Positions 51,330 to 59,804 of a stretch of 64,000 bases of DNA are shown one piece after another (position 1 is the stretch's first letter; each line of letters begins with the position of its first letter). Location of the stretch: assembly GCA_035547755.1 (NCBI GenBank), contig DASZUG010000071.1, positions 40,036-104,035 on the forward strand, given 5' to 3'. The notes beneath the pieces are model-generated. The model saw only the letters and a program-made list of their open reading frames with translations, ran no database searches and was not told where the DNA came from. The stretch comes from Mesorhizobium_L sp035547755 (lineage in GTDB: Bacteria > Pseudomonadota > Alphaproteobacteria > Rhizobiales > Rhizobiaceae). The translations under genes were made by a program, and so were the position numbers.

Positions 51330-52751
51330 ATGATGGCACTGGCAGATCTGGTGAAGGTTGAGCGTAACGAGGCGGGCATAGGCCTGGCGCTCGACATATT
51401 GCGGCAGCGTTTCGGACCGCGCCTGCAGACCGGCCAGTCGTTGCGCGAGCAGCACGCCCACACCACGACCTATATTCCCGTGCAGGCGCCGGACGCGGTG
51501 ATCATGCCGGAATCGACGGAGGAAGTGAGCGAGATCGTGCGCGTCTGCGCGGAACATCGCGTACCGATCATTCCCTTCGGCGTCGGCAGTTCGCTCGAAG
51601 GGCATGTCAATGCGCCGGGCGGCGGCATCTCGCTCGACATGGCCGGCATGAACAAGGTGATCGAGGTCCATCCGGAAGATCTCGACTGCGTGGTCGAGCC
51701 TGGAATCACCCGGCAGGAACTCAACGAGTATCTGCGCGACACCGGCCTTTTCTTCCCGATCGATCCGGGCGCCAATGCGAGCCTCGGCGGCATGGCCGCA
51801 ACGCGCGCGTCGGGCACCAATGCGGTGCGCTACGGCACGATGCGCGACAACGTCCTGTCGCTGACGGCGGTGATGGCGGACGGCAGCATCGTGCGCACGG
51901 CTAGGCGGGCGAAGAAATCCTCGGCCGGCTACGATCTCACAAGGCTTCTGGTGGGTTCTGAAGGCACGCTCGGCATCATCACCGCGCTGACGCTGAAACT
52001 TTACGGCATTCCGCAGGCGATTTCGGGTGGCGTCTGCCCGTTCCCGACCGTCGAGGCGGCCTGCCAGGCGGTGATCGCGACGGTGCAGATGGGGATTCCC
52101 GTGGCGCGGATCGAACTCGTCAATGCCCTGCAGATGCGGGGGATGAAGAATTATTCGCATCTCGATTATCCCGAGAGCCCGTGCCTGTTCCTCGAATTCC
52201 ATGGCACCGATGCGGGCGTCACGGAGCAGGCGGAGATGTTCGGCGAAATCGCCACGGAATATGGCGGCGGGCCGTTCCTGTGGACCGCCGTCGCCGAGGA
52301 GCGGTCGAAGCTCTGGAAGGCGCGCCACGACGCCTATTGGGCGTCGCTGACGCTCAGGCCCGGCGCCAAGGGGCTGTCGACCGATGTCTGCGTTCCCGTT
52401 TCCCGCCTTGCCGAGTGCATCGCCGAAACCGAGGCGGATATCGCCGAGATGGGGCTGGTCGCGCCGATCGTCGGCCATGTCGGCGACGGCAATTTCCATA
52501 CGATGGTGCTGATGGATATGGACGATCCCGCCGAGATCGAACGGGCGGAGGAATTCGTCTCGCGCCTCAATCTGAGGGCCATCGCCATGGACGGCACCTG
52601 CACCGGCGAGCACGGCATAGGACAGGGGAAGATACGCTTCCTGGAGCGCGAGCTTGGCGCGGGCGTGGACGTGATGCGCGCCATCAAGCAGGCGCTCGAT
52701 CCGAAAAACATCCTCAATCCGGGAAAGATCCTGCCGAAGAAAGAGGCCTGA
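51330..52751 (+). CDS. FAD-linked oxidase, D-lactate/glycolate dehydrogenase type
   Basis: The 473-residue product has an FAD_binding_4 (PCMH) domain with VPIIPFGVGSSLEGHVNAPGGG and GANASLGGMAATRASGTNAVRYG, and an FAD-oxidase C-terminal domain with HVGDGNFHTMVLMD and MDGTCTGEHGIGQGK. This is the GlcD/Dld family, oxidising D-2-hydroxy acids and passing electrons to cytochrome or quinone. GAGGA precedes two adjacent ATGs (51330, 51333). It stands alone without glcEF, which favours a single-subunit D-lactate dehydrogenase (cytochrome) over glycolate oxidase. Confidence 0.92.
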   Translation: MMALADLVKVERNEAGIGLALDILRQRFGPRLQTGQSLREQHAHTTTYIPVQAPDAVIMPESTEEVSEIVRVCAEHRVPIIPFGVGSSLEGHVNAPGGGISLDMAGMNKVIEVHPEDLDCVVEPGITRQELNEYLRDTGLFFPIDPGANASLGGMAATRASGTNAVRYGTMRDNVLSLTAVMADGSIVRTARRAKKSSAGYDLTRLLVGSEGTLGIITALTLKLYGIPQAISGGVCPFPTVEAACQAVIATVQMGIPVARIELVNALQMRGMKNYSHLDYPESPCLFLEFHGTDAGVTEQAEMFGEIATEYGGGPFLWTAVAEERSKLWKARHDAYWASLTLRPGAKGLSTDVCVPVSRLAECIAETEADIAEMGLVAPIVGHVGDGNFHTMVLMDMDDPAEIERAEEFVSRLNLRAIAMDGTCTGEHGIGQGKIRFLERELGAGVDVMRAIKQALDPKNILNPGKILPKKEA

Positions 52752-52752
52752 T

Positions 52753-53061
52753 CTATTCCTCCGGTTCGGTCGTGAACTGGAGGGGATAGCCCTTCGCCTT
52801 GCCGGCATCCGTCGCACGCGTGGCCTTCGTCTCGGCCACATCCTTGGTGTAGACCGCGACGACGCAGACGCCGCGCTTATGGGCAGTGATCATGACGCGA
52901 TAGGCCTGATCCTCGCTCATGCGGAATTCCGCTTTGAGCACGCGAACGACGAAGTCGCGCGGCGTATAATCGTCATTGACCAGAATGACCTTGTGTAGCC
53001 GCGGCCTTTCCGTCTGGATCCGGCTTTTCGTCTTCGGTGCGGTGATGGTCGTTTCCGTCAT
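52753..53061 (-). CDS. clpS: ATP-dependent Clp protease adaptor ClpS
   Basis: ClpS delivers N-degron substrates to ClpAP. The 102-residue product has the conserved core LHKVILVNDDYTPRDFVV, FRMSEDQAYRVMITAHKRG and VCVVAVYTKDVAETKA. The start at MTETTITAPK is preferred because it matches the short flexible N-terminus of the family; the frame extends 17 codons to 53112. clpA is not adjacent, so this may be the second ClpS paralogue often found alone in rhizobia. Confidence 0.93.
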   Translation of the reverse strand: MTETTITAPKTKSRIQTERPRLHKVILVNDDYTPRDFVVRVLKAEFRMSEDQAYRVMITAHKRGVCVVAVYTKDVAETKATRATDAGKAKGYPLQFTTEPEE

Positions 53062-53189
53062 GACCTTGCGCCTTGCGGCTTTATCGACGGGAAAGCGCGC
53101 AACGACCATCATATTGTGCCTCCACCGTCAGACGATCAAGGCCCGTTACTCAACCATTACGGCTGTGAATTCGGGTTAACAGACATTAT

Positions 53190-53328
53190 CCCCCCTCCGT
53201 CTCGGGCTTCGCCCGAGCCACCTCCCCCCGCTTCGCGGGTGGCGGATGGGCGCCGAGCCGGCGGCCAGGGCTTATCCTCTCCCTCACGAAGTGGGGGAGA
53301 GGTGTCCGCGAAGCGGACGGAGAGGGGG
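53190..53328. repeat. Palindromic repeat family 3 (C/G-rich)
   Basis: The left side reads CCCCCCTCCGTC with side hairpins around CTTCGCCCGAG and CCGCTTCGCGGG. The right side (CTCTCCCTCACGAAGTGGGGGAGAG, then GTCCGCGAAGCGGAC, then GGAGAGGGGG) is roughly its reverse complement. The unit folds as a long imperfect hairpin with several GCTTCGC-type side loops. It lies between the minus-strand clpS and DUF899 genes. Confidence 0.85.
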
Positions 53329-53394
53329 TAGAAAAGCAAAAATTGCCGCGAGTTCAGAGCCGTGCCTCAACCATCCCGTCTTGGGTGGAACCGG

Positions 53395-54138
53395 TCAGCC
53401 ATGGCTGCCTTGGCCGTTGGCGGCCAATTGTTCGTCATATTCGTCGTGGAGGCGAACCCATCGCATCGGGTTGGGTTCGTTACGGCCGAGCGGGGCCATG
53501 TCGAGCCAGTTATAGGCGCCAATCAGGATGTCGCCGCCGCGGGCGCGCGCCATGAAGGTACAGTAAATCGTGCCGTCCGCGTCCTTGTAGAATGCGGTGA
53601 TGCCGGGCCAATCGCGCGAAATAAAATCCGGACCGACCCGACGTTCCTCGAAATTGTAGGCGATCCGGCCGGCGGCGACCTGTTCCTCCGAGAAGGACAC
53701 CTCGAAATCGTAGTTGAAATCGCTCGGCCCCGAGGAAACCCAGTCGAACTTCCAGCCCATCCGCTCCTTGTAGGGCATGAACTCTGCGAGCGGCGCCCGC
53801 GAGGCGACGACCAGCGAAATGTCATGGTGCCTCAGATGCTGGTCGGCGCCGTCGATATGGTCGCACAGGAACGAACAACCCTTGCAGCGATAATCGGCGC
53901 CGGGACCGAACATGAAGTGATAGACAAGCAACTGGCTCCGGCCCTTGAACAGGTCGGAGAGGGTTTTGCGGCCCTCAGTCGTGTCGAAGACATATTCCTT
54001 CTCCACCCTCACCCAGGGAAGGGCGCGCCGTTCCTCCGCCAACCGGTCGCGCTCATGCGTGAACGCTTTCTCACGTGCCAGATGAGCCTTATGGGCCCGG
54101 TACCATTCCTGTTGCGATACGACGTTGCGCGGTTGCAT
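53395..54138 (-). CDS. DUF899 (thioredoxin-like) family protein
   Basis: The 247-residue product matches DUF899, a thioredoxin-fold family of unknown function. Features are the N-terminal EWYRAHKAHLAREKAFTHERDRL block, LLVYHFMFGP, YRCKGCSFLCDHIDGA with a C-x2-C pair at the position of the thioredoxin active site, and a C-terminal FYKDADGTIYCTFMARARGG. AGGGAGAAAGCC precedes the ATG at 54138. It is divergent from the large AsmA gene. Confidence 0.9.
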   Translation of the reverse strand: MQPRNVVSQQEWYRAHKAHLAREKAFTHERDRLAEERRALPWVRVEKEYVFDTTEGRKTLSDLFKGRSQLLVYHFMFGPGADYRCKGCSFLCDHIDGADQHLRHHDISLVVASRAPLAEFMPYKERMGWKFDWVSSGPSDFNYDFEVSFSEEQVAAGRIAYNFEERRVGPDFISRDWPGITAFYKDADGTIYCTFMARARGGDILIGAYNWLDMAPLGRNEPNPMRWVRLHDEYDEQLAANGQGSHG

Positions 54139-54346
54139 GGCTTTCTCCCTAAATCTTTCCGTTCGGCCAGAGGACGCGCCAGCAAGCGCATAGCCGACAG
54201 GCTTGTGGGATTTTTTGCCGCAACGTCCTCTTGCGGACAGTCGCATCCACCATTTGCCGCCACTTTATGAACACGCTAATTGGAATAGATTGGTGCTGGG
54301 ACGGCCGCCGAACGGCCGCGGGGATTTTCATAACCGGAGAAGGAAA

Positions 54347-57300
54347 CTGGCTCGGCTTTTCGTCCTGATTGGCGGCCTGATCGTTATCGTGCTGACGGCG
54401 GCGCTCGTTGGCCCTTATTTTATCGACTGGACTTCCTACCGTTCGGATTTCGAGCGGGAGGCGAGCCGGATCCTCGGACGCAAGGTGACGGTCATGGGAA
54501 CCGCCACGGCGCGGCTCCTGCCCTTTCCGTCCGTCACCTTCACGGACGTCCGCGTCGCCGGCAAGGCGCCGGGACAGCCCGCGGTAACCGTCGATAAATT
54601 CTCCATGGATGCGGAACTCGCGCCTTTCCTGCGCGGCGAATTGCTGATCTTCGACATGCGCATCGTCAAGCCGCATGTCGTCGTCGGCGTCGATCCGGAC
54701 GGCACCATCGATTGGGCGTTGCGACCCTCGACGCCTCTCAATCCGCGTCAAATAACACTGGAAAAGGTGACGGTGACGGATGGTTCGGTCACGGTCGCGC
54801 ATGGCGCGAGCGGGCGCACGTTCCAGTTCACCGGCATCGATGGCGCGATATCGGCCAAATCCCTTGCCGGGCCGTGGCGTTTCCAGGGATCGATCGTCGC
54901 CGACGGCGAGCCGGTTTCCCTCGACCTGTCGACCGGGATAGCCGGGGCCGATGGCCGCATGCGCATACGGATCAAGGCCGATCCGCACGACTATCCCATT
55001 GAACTTCAGACCGACGGCGATACCAGGATCGACAATGGCAAGGCGGTCTATGCCGGCGATTTCCGGCTCAATGTCCATGCAGACAACGCGGCGGTCAGTG
55101 CCGCCAAGGCGGCGCATAAGCCGGCGCCGCCGGACCCCTACCGCGTGAGCGGAACGTTCTCGCTCGACCACAGGCACTTGACGGCGGACCAGTTCCGCTT
55201 CGAGACCGGACCGCCCGACAATCCTTATGCGGCGAACGGCAAGGCGTTCCTGGATTTCGGGAAGAAGCCGCGCTTTGGCATAAGCGCGAGTGGTGAGCAG
55301 GTGCGGTTCGACGAGGCGGTCGGCAACGGCCAGGCAGGCAGGCTGACGCTCGATGAACGCATCGCGGCGCTGAAGCGAGTGATCGGCAATCTGCCGAAGC
55401 CGACCATCCCGGGCCGCATCGACGTCAAGCTTCCGGCGGTGCTCGCCGGCGACACGACGATCCGTGACGTGGCCTTTTCCGCCGAACCGGCCGAGGGCGG
55501 CTGGACGCTGAAATCGTTCGATGCGACGCTTCCGGGCCGCACGACGCTCGAAGCAAGCGGGTTCCTGCGCGCCGGCGGCGATTTCGGCTTCAAAGGCTCG
55601 TTGCTTCTCGCGGTAAAACAGCCCTCCGGTTTCGCCAACTGGATTGCCCATGACGTGAACGACGCGATCCGGCGCCTGCCGTCCGCTGGCTTTCATGCCG
55701 ATGTCGATCTGACGGAGGCGCATCAGAGTTTCCGCAATCTGGAACTCATCCTGGGCGACGCCCGCTTCAGGGGCAGCCTCGACAGTGTCGAACCCGCCGA
55801 CGCGATGCCCTTGATGACGCTTAAACTCGACGGCCGCAAGCTGGATGTGGAAGACCTGACGGCGTTCGCCTCGCTTTTCATCGACCAGAAGGGGCAGAAC
55901 CGTCTGGCCGATCGCGACCTCGATCTCGAGGTCAAGGCCGGGCCGGTGACGGGAGACGGGCTTGCCGCCCAATCCATCGACGCCGCGATCCGGCTGAAGA
56001 AAGGCCGTCTCGACATCGACAGGTTGAGCGTTTCGGGCCTCGCCGGCGCGACGCTCGGCGCCACCGGATCGCTGAAGGATTTTCCGGCTGACCCGATCGG
56101 CAATCTCGATGCAACCGTGACGTCCGACGATCTTGCGCCGCTCCTTTCAATGCTGGCGTCGCGCTTCCCTGACAATGTCGCCGTCAAGGCGCTTGCGAAT
56201 CGTGCGGCCTCCTTCCAGGGGCTATTCTCGAATGCGCGGGTCAATCTCGTGGCGAGCGCGGCGAAGAACAGGGACGGCACGACCGGGGTTGGCCTCAGCG
56301 CCAACGGCACGGCCGGCGACAGCACATTCACGCTTTCGCTGTCGGGAAACGGCCGCCGCGACGCGCCGGAAAAGGCGAGGTTTTCGCTGACGGCCTCGCT
56401 TGCCAACGACGATGCCGCTCCCGTCTATGCGCTTCTTGGCCTGCCGGCCCTGCCACTCGGGCTCGCCGGCAGGCTGGAAGCGGATCTGTCGTCGAAGGGA
56501 TCGCTGTCGGCGGGCGCGGCTACTGATCTGAAACTGCATGGTGAGGGGCTTGATGCTTCCTTCGCGGGAACCGTCGGGCTGGGAAAGGATGGCCTCGCGG
56601 CGACCGGGAAAGCAGCGCTCGCTGCCAACGATATGGGGCCATGGCTGATGACGGGAGGCGTGTCGCTCCCCGGAATGGGGCTCGGCCTTCCAGTCAAACT
56701 CGCGGGCGACATCGACTACCATGGCGGGACGGTATCGCTCGCGCATTTGAAAGGTTCGATTGCCGATAGTCCGGTGTCCGGCGATCTCGCCGCCAGCCTG
56801 ACGAACGGCCAGCCAAAAATCTCCGGCAAGGTTTCCACCGGGGTCTTGGACTTCAGCGTTCCGCTCGCGATGGTGCTCGGGCAACAATCGCTGCAATCGA
56901 AGGACAGCGGTTGGGCCCGAACGCCGTTCCTCTCGGACGCGGCTCCGGCCTTCGATGCCGATCTCGACCTTTCCGCCGGAACCCTTTTCGCGGGCGATGT
57001 GGTGGTGAAGGATGCCCGCATGAAGGCCACGCTCGACGGGAGCGGCATCCATATCGACAGCTTTGCCGGAACTTATGGGGGCGGAACAGTCTCCGGGCTT
57101 GCCGATCTCAAGAACAATAACGGCACCGGGCTTTTATCCGCCCAGTTGCGCCTTGCCGGAACCGATCTCGGCCATCTGCTGCCGGGAACGGGGCTGGAGG
57201 GCAGAGCCGATCTCTCGACCGCCGTCACGGCGAGCGGCAAATCGCTGGACGCAATGGTCGGGGCACTTTCGGGCTCGGGGACGCTCAATTTCCACGACCT

Positions 57301-58114
57301 TGCCATTCCGCATCTCAATCCCGATGCGTTGAAACCCATATTGGCGGCCGCCGATGCGTTTGGCCATGAGGTCGATGCGAAAAAGGCAGCGTCACTGGCG
57401 CTCCCCTTCGTCACAGCGGGGACATTCAAAGCGGGAGAGGGGAGCATTGCATTCACAATGGCGGAAGGAACCCTGCGCGTGCCGACGCTGCAATTGGCGA
57501 CACCGAAAATGACGGTGAACACGGATTTGAGCGCCGACCTCGTCCAGGGCGCGCTGGGAGCGAACGGCAGCATCGTCTACGCGGCGGGCGAGGATGCGCT
57601 TGTCGGCTCGGAGCCGAGTCTTGGCGTTACCGTCACGGGGCCGCCCTCGAGTCTTTCCGTCACCTACAATACCGGCCCGCTGGCGCAATTCCTGACGCAG
57701 CGCGCGCTCGAACGGGAACAGGCGAAAGTCGAGGCCATGCAGGCCGCGTTGCTCGAAAAGCAGCGCCTCCATCGCGAGGTCGATTATTACACCGAGCGAG
57801 ACCGTATCCGTCAGCAGGAGGAGGAAGAGAAGAAGAAAGCCGAAGAAGAAGCGGCGCGGAAGGCCGTGGAAGAGAACCAGCACAAAGCCGCGGAGGCAGA
57901 TGAGCGGTTGCGGCGCGAAGAATCACGAAAATCCGAGCAAGCGCCGCCAATCGAGCCTGCTCCGCCGGCAGCGGCTGAGCAAAAGAAGACGCCGACGCCT
58001 TGGCCTGAGCCGAAGCACGATGCCGATTCCCATCAGGATGGTTTGAAGGGTCTTCCGGGTGTTACCGATTTCCTCCAGCAGCACAGATTGGATTTCAACA
58101 CGATCAAGCGCTGA
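54347..58114 (+). CDS. Large AsmA-family protein
   Basis: About 1255 residues. An N-terminal membrane helix (LFVLIGGLIVIVLTAALVGPYFI) leads to WTSYRSDFEREASRILGRKVTV, the AsmA start motif, then long β-rich repeats typical of bridge-like AsmA/TamB-class proteins thought to move lipids or assist outer-membrane assembly. Residues from about 1115 form a highly charged Glu/Gln/Lys/Arg helix (REVDYYTERDRIRQQEEEEK). No ATG, GTG or TTG suits the expected N-terminus. CTG 54347 with GGAGAAGGA just upstream gives the family start (M)ARLFVLIGG. TTG/GTG codons near 54290 and TTG 54203 are longer alternatives. Confidence 0.9.
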   Translation: MARLFVLIGGLIVIVLTAALVGPYFIDWTSYRSDFEREASRILGRKVTVMGTATARLLPFPSVTFTDVRVAGKAPGQPAVTVDKFSMDAELAPFLRGELLIFDMRIVKPHVVVGVDPDGTIDWALRPSTPLNPRQITLEKVTVTDGSVTVAHGASGRTFQFTGIDGAISAKSLAGPWRFQGSIVADGEPVSLDLSTGIAGADGRMRIRIKADPHDYPIELQTDGDTRIDNGKAVYAGDFRLNVHADNAAVSAAKAAHKPAPPDPYRVSGTFSLDHRHLTADQFRFETGPPDNPYAANGKAFLDFGKKPRFGISASGEQVRFDEAVGNGQAGRLTLDERIAALKRVIGNLPKPTIPGRIDVKLPAVLAGDTTIRDVAFSAEPAEGGWTLKSFDATLPGRTTLEASGFLRAGGDFGFKGSLLLAVKQPSGFANWIAHDVNDAIRRLPSAGFHADVDLTEAHQSFRNLELILGDARFRGSLDSVEPADAMPLMTLKLDGRKLDVEDLTAFASLFIDQKGQNRLADRDLDLEVKAGPVTGDGLAAQSIDAAIRLKKGRLDIDRLSVSGLAGATLGATGSLKDFPADPIGNLDATVTSDDLAPLLSMLASRFPDNVAVKALANRAASFQGLFSNARVNLVASAAKNRDGTTGVGLSANGTAGDSTFTLSLSGNGRRDAPEKARFSLTASLANDDAAPVYALLGLPALPLGLAGRLEADLSSKGSLSAGAATDLKLHGEGLDASFAGTVGLGKDGLAATGKAALAANDMGPWLMTGGVSLPGMGLGLPVKLAGDIDYHGGTVSLAHLKGSIADSPVSGDLAASLTNGQPKISGKVSTGVLDFSVPLAMVLGQQSLQSKDSGWARTPFLSDAAPAFDADLDLSAGTLFAGDVVVKDARMKATLDGSGIHIDSFAGTYGGGTVSGLADLKNNNGTGLLSAQLRLAGTDLGHLLPGTGLEGRADLSTAVTASGKSLDAMVGALSGSGTLNFHDLAIPHLNPDALKPILAAADAFGHEVDAKKAASLALPFVTAGTFKAGEGSIAFTMAEGTLRVPTLQLATPKMTVNTDLSADLVQGALGANGSIVYAAGEDALVGSEPSLGVTVTGPPSSLSVTYNTGPLAQFLTQRALEREQAKVEAMQAALLEKQRLHREVDYYTERDRIRQQEEEEKKKAEEEAARKAVEENQHKAAEADERLRREESRKSEQAPPIEPAPPAAAEQKKTPTPWPEPKHDADSHQDGLKGLPGVTDFLQQHRLDFNTIKR

Positions 58115-58134
58115 ATGTGCGCTGCCTGTTTGCG

Positions 58135-58368
58135 TCAGGCGAGTGGCCCCGGCTGCTTGCCGGTGAACCATTCGAGTACGTAGAGCCTCAGTGCGGAGGA
58201 GAGGTTAGTCGAACGCGGCCGCGCCGCGTCGATTTCCGCGATAAGCCCCGCGAGCGGAATAGATCGCCTTGCGGCCATCTGCTCAAGTTCGATGAAGAAG
58301 GCATCTTCCAGGGAGAAACTTGTCCTGTGCCCGCGGATCGTGACCGAGTGCTTTCGGACGGCGCTCAT
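58135..58368 (-). CDS. Ribbon-helix-helix domain protein
   Basis: The 77-residue product has the RHH_4-type pattern: KHSVTIRGHRTSFSLEDAFFIELEQMAARRSIPLAGLIAEID split by the ribbon and two helices, then RSTNLSSALRLYVLEWF. Such proteins may bind DNA as dimers. In rhizobia this gene is regularly found after DUF4169 and sspB, as here. The frame extends 14 codons upstream to 58410; no strong ribosome-binding site decides the start. Confidence 0.88.
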   Translation of the reverse strand: MSAVRKHSVTIRGHRTSFSLEDAFFIELEQMAARRSIPLAGLIAEIDAARPRSTNLSSALRLYVLEWFTGKQPGPLA

Positions 58369-58432
58369 GCCGCGAACGGACGCATGGCATTCGTGGAAAA
58401 GGCGCGGCAATTCTCCACGCGCTGCCGACGCT

Positions 58433-58627
58433 TCATTTCGTTCCCCGGTCCGGGTCTTCGAGCTTGTGGCCGTCCAGGAAAGCGTCGCGGTTCAATCGTT
58501 CGGAACGCTCGCGCAGTTTTTCGCCTTTATTGCGTCCATGAAGGCGGCGGTTTTGCTCCGCCTTTTCTTCCTCCGCCGCGCGCGCCTTCTTCTTGCGGAC
58601 GAGACGAAGATTGACGATGTCGCCCAT
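58433..58627 (-). CDS. DUF4169 small basic protein
   Basis: The 64-residue, very charged product starts MGDIVNLRLVRKKKARA and continues with NRRLHGRNKGEKLRERSERLNRDAFLDGHKLED, the DUF4169 signature. The function is unknown. It starts ten bases after the sspB stop, behind GGAGAGG, on the same strand, so it is probably translated from the sspB mRNA. The frame runs upstream to 58891 through sspB, which is only a shadow. Confidence 0.9.
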   Translation of the reverse strand: MGDIVNLRLVRKKKARAAEEEKAEQNRRLHGRNKGEKLRERSERLNRDAFLDGHKLEDPDRGTK

Positions 58628-58637
58628 CCTCTCCGGT

Positions 58638-59183
58638 CTATTTCTTACGGAAGGCATCGAGCGAAACGACGTCCGCGCTCTTGCCGTCCTCACCGGCAGC
58701 CGAAACCGCTTCCTTCTTGGCTGCCTTTTTCTCGGGACTCTTGGCAGGCCGGTCCGCCTTGCTCTTGGCCTGCGGCTTGGCGGGCGAGGGAAGCGGCTCG
58801 ACTTCGGAGATCTCTTCCGAAGCTTCCTGCTTGACGTCGAATTCGAGTTCGAAATTGACGGAAGGATCATAAAAACCGCGCACTGCGGCAAAGGGTATCT
58901 CGAGCCTTTCGGGAATGTCGGAGAAGGAAAGACCGACCTCGAAGCCCGTCTCGCTGACCTTCAGATCCCAATATTGATATTGCAGCACGATCGTCATCTG
59001 CTCCGGATAACGTTCCTTCAGCCGCGTCGAAATCCTCACGCCCGGCGCTTCGGTCATGAAGGTGATAAAGAAATGGTGGTTGCCCGGCAAACCGGTGCGC
59101 GCCACTTCGGTCAGCACCTTGCGCATCACGCCGCGCAGCGCCTCCTGGGCGAGGATGTCATAGCGTATGTGGTCTTCGGCCAT
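58638..59183 (-). CDS. sspB: SspB-like ClpXP adaptor
   Basis: SspB binds the ssrA degradation tag and tethers tagged proteins to ClpXP. The 181-residue product has the alphaproteobacterial SspB core (HIRYDILAQEALRGVMRKVL, GNHHFFITFMTEAPGVRIS, MTIVLQYQYWDLKV, FEVGLSFSDIPERLEIPF). A disordered Pro/Lys/Ala linker follows, then the short C-terminal VVSLDAFRKK that would dock on ClpX. Notably, the tmRNA gene that encodes the tag lies directly upstream on the same strand. Confidence 0.94.
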   Translation of the reverse strand: MAEDHIRYDILAQEALRGVMRKVLTEVARTGLPGNHHFFITFMTEAPGVRISTRLKERYPEQMTIVLQYQYWDLKVSETGFEVGLSFSDIPERLEIPFAAVRGFYDPSVNFELEFDVKQEASEEISEVEPLPSPAKPQAKSKADRPAKSPEKKAAKKEAVSAAGEDGKSADVVSLDAFRKK

Positions 59184-59304
59184 GGTCGACGTAATCGGGG
59201 GCTCGGGTGCTGTTTCTGACTCGCGAGCATAGCTGTAAAGAAGCTTGGCGCTGCCGTAAACCGCTTAGGTCGCGAACTCATAAATATGATGGAAACTGCG
59301 CCAG

Positions 59305-59626
59305 AAGGGAAAGTGGAGGCTTCTGTTGCCAGGTGCCTCCGAACCCCGCCTAGAAGTGCGAACCTCCAGGACTTGATCTGAAGCTATCGCACTGCATTAA
59401 GCAGCGAGACGCGCTTCCGCATAGTTGTCGTTGGCAACTATAATATTAGCCCGATAACGGTGGTACAATGCCGGGCAAAAGTCCGATCTTTACACCCTCG
59501 TCGATCCTGTTTCGCCCCCATCACAAACCGCTCGTCCAGCGGCTTGTGGTGGAGGCGCCGGGTACCGCCCCCGGGTCCGAATGGTTTATTGCATCGGCCG
59601 TTTATCGCCATAGTCAGGCAAGCTGA
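59305..59626 (-). ncRNA. ssrA: Circularly permuted (two-piece) tmRNA
   Basis: tmRNA rescues stalled ribosomes and tags the nascent chain. On the minus strand the acceptor 3' half comes first: a T-arm with 5-bp stem CCGGG/CCCGG, then CGCCTCC-A-CCA ending at 59547. A 27-base intervening segment (59546-59520) forms a hairpin. The acceptor 5' half GGGGGCG starts at 59519 and pairs fully with CGCCTCC, with the G3-U70 pair needed for alanylation. The tag frame (59435-59397) encodes ANDNYAEARLAA and a stop. A GGAGGC/GCCTCC hairpin (59315-59340) lies near the 3' end. The outer ends are approximate; a TATATT-type -10 lies at 59634-59639. Confidence 0.93.
59397..59435 (-). other. tmRNA-encoded proteolysis tag frame
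   Basis: The resume codon GCC is followed by codons for NDNYAEARLAA and TAA. Ending in LAA, the tag has the usual ClpXP degron. AND at the start is shared with most bacterial tags and is where SspB-type adaptors bind. Confidence 0.93.
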
Positions 59627-59633
59627 CGCCCGG

Positions 59634-59639
59634 AATATA
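59634..59639 (-). promoter_or_regulatory. Probable -10 element of the tmRNA gene
   Basis: TATATT on the minus strand would place the transcription start near 59626, just before the acceptor piece. No good -35 hexamer was found 17 bases upstream, so this is tentative. Confidence 0.4.
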
Positions 59640-59743
59640 AGAGGGACGAGAGGGGAATGGAAGAGGTTGCGAGGAGGCGACCCTCGCGCGGGAAGTCTGC
59701 CTGCATGAAAATGCCACTCCGCCGCCTTGGTTCGGCTCCAGAA

Positions 59744-59768
59744 GGAACACAATCGCGGCTCAACTGTT
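59744..59768 (+). promoter_or_regulatory. Possible σEcfG-type promoter of the OmpA-family gene
   Basis: GGAAC, 16 bases, then TGTT (59744-59748 and 59765-59768) matches the EcfG consensus GGAAC-N16-CGTT at eight of nine positions and lies 36 bases before the start codon. Confidence 0.4.
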
Positions 59769-59804
59769 TCAATCGGAAGGGACATTCATACGCTGGAGCA
59801 TTTT

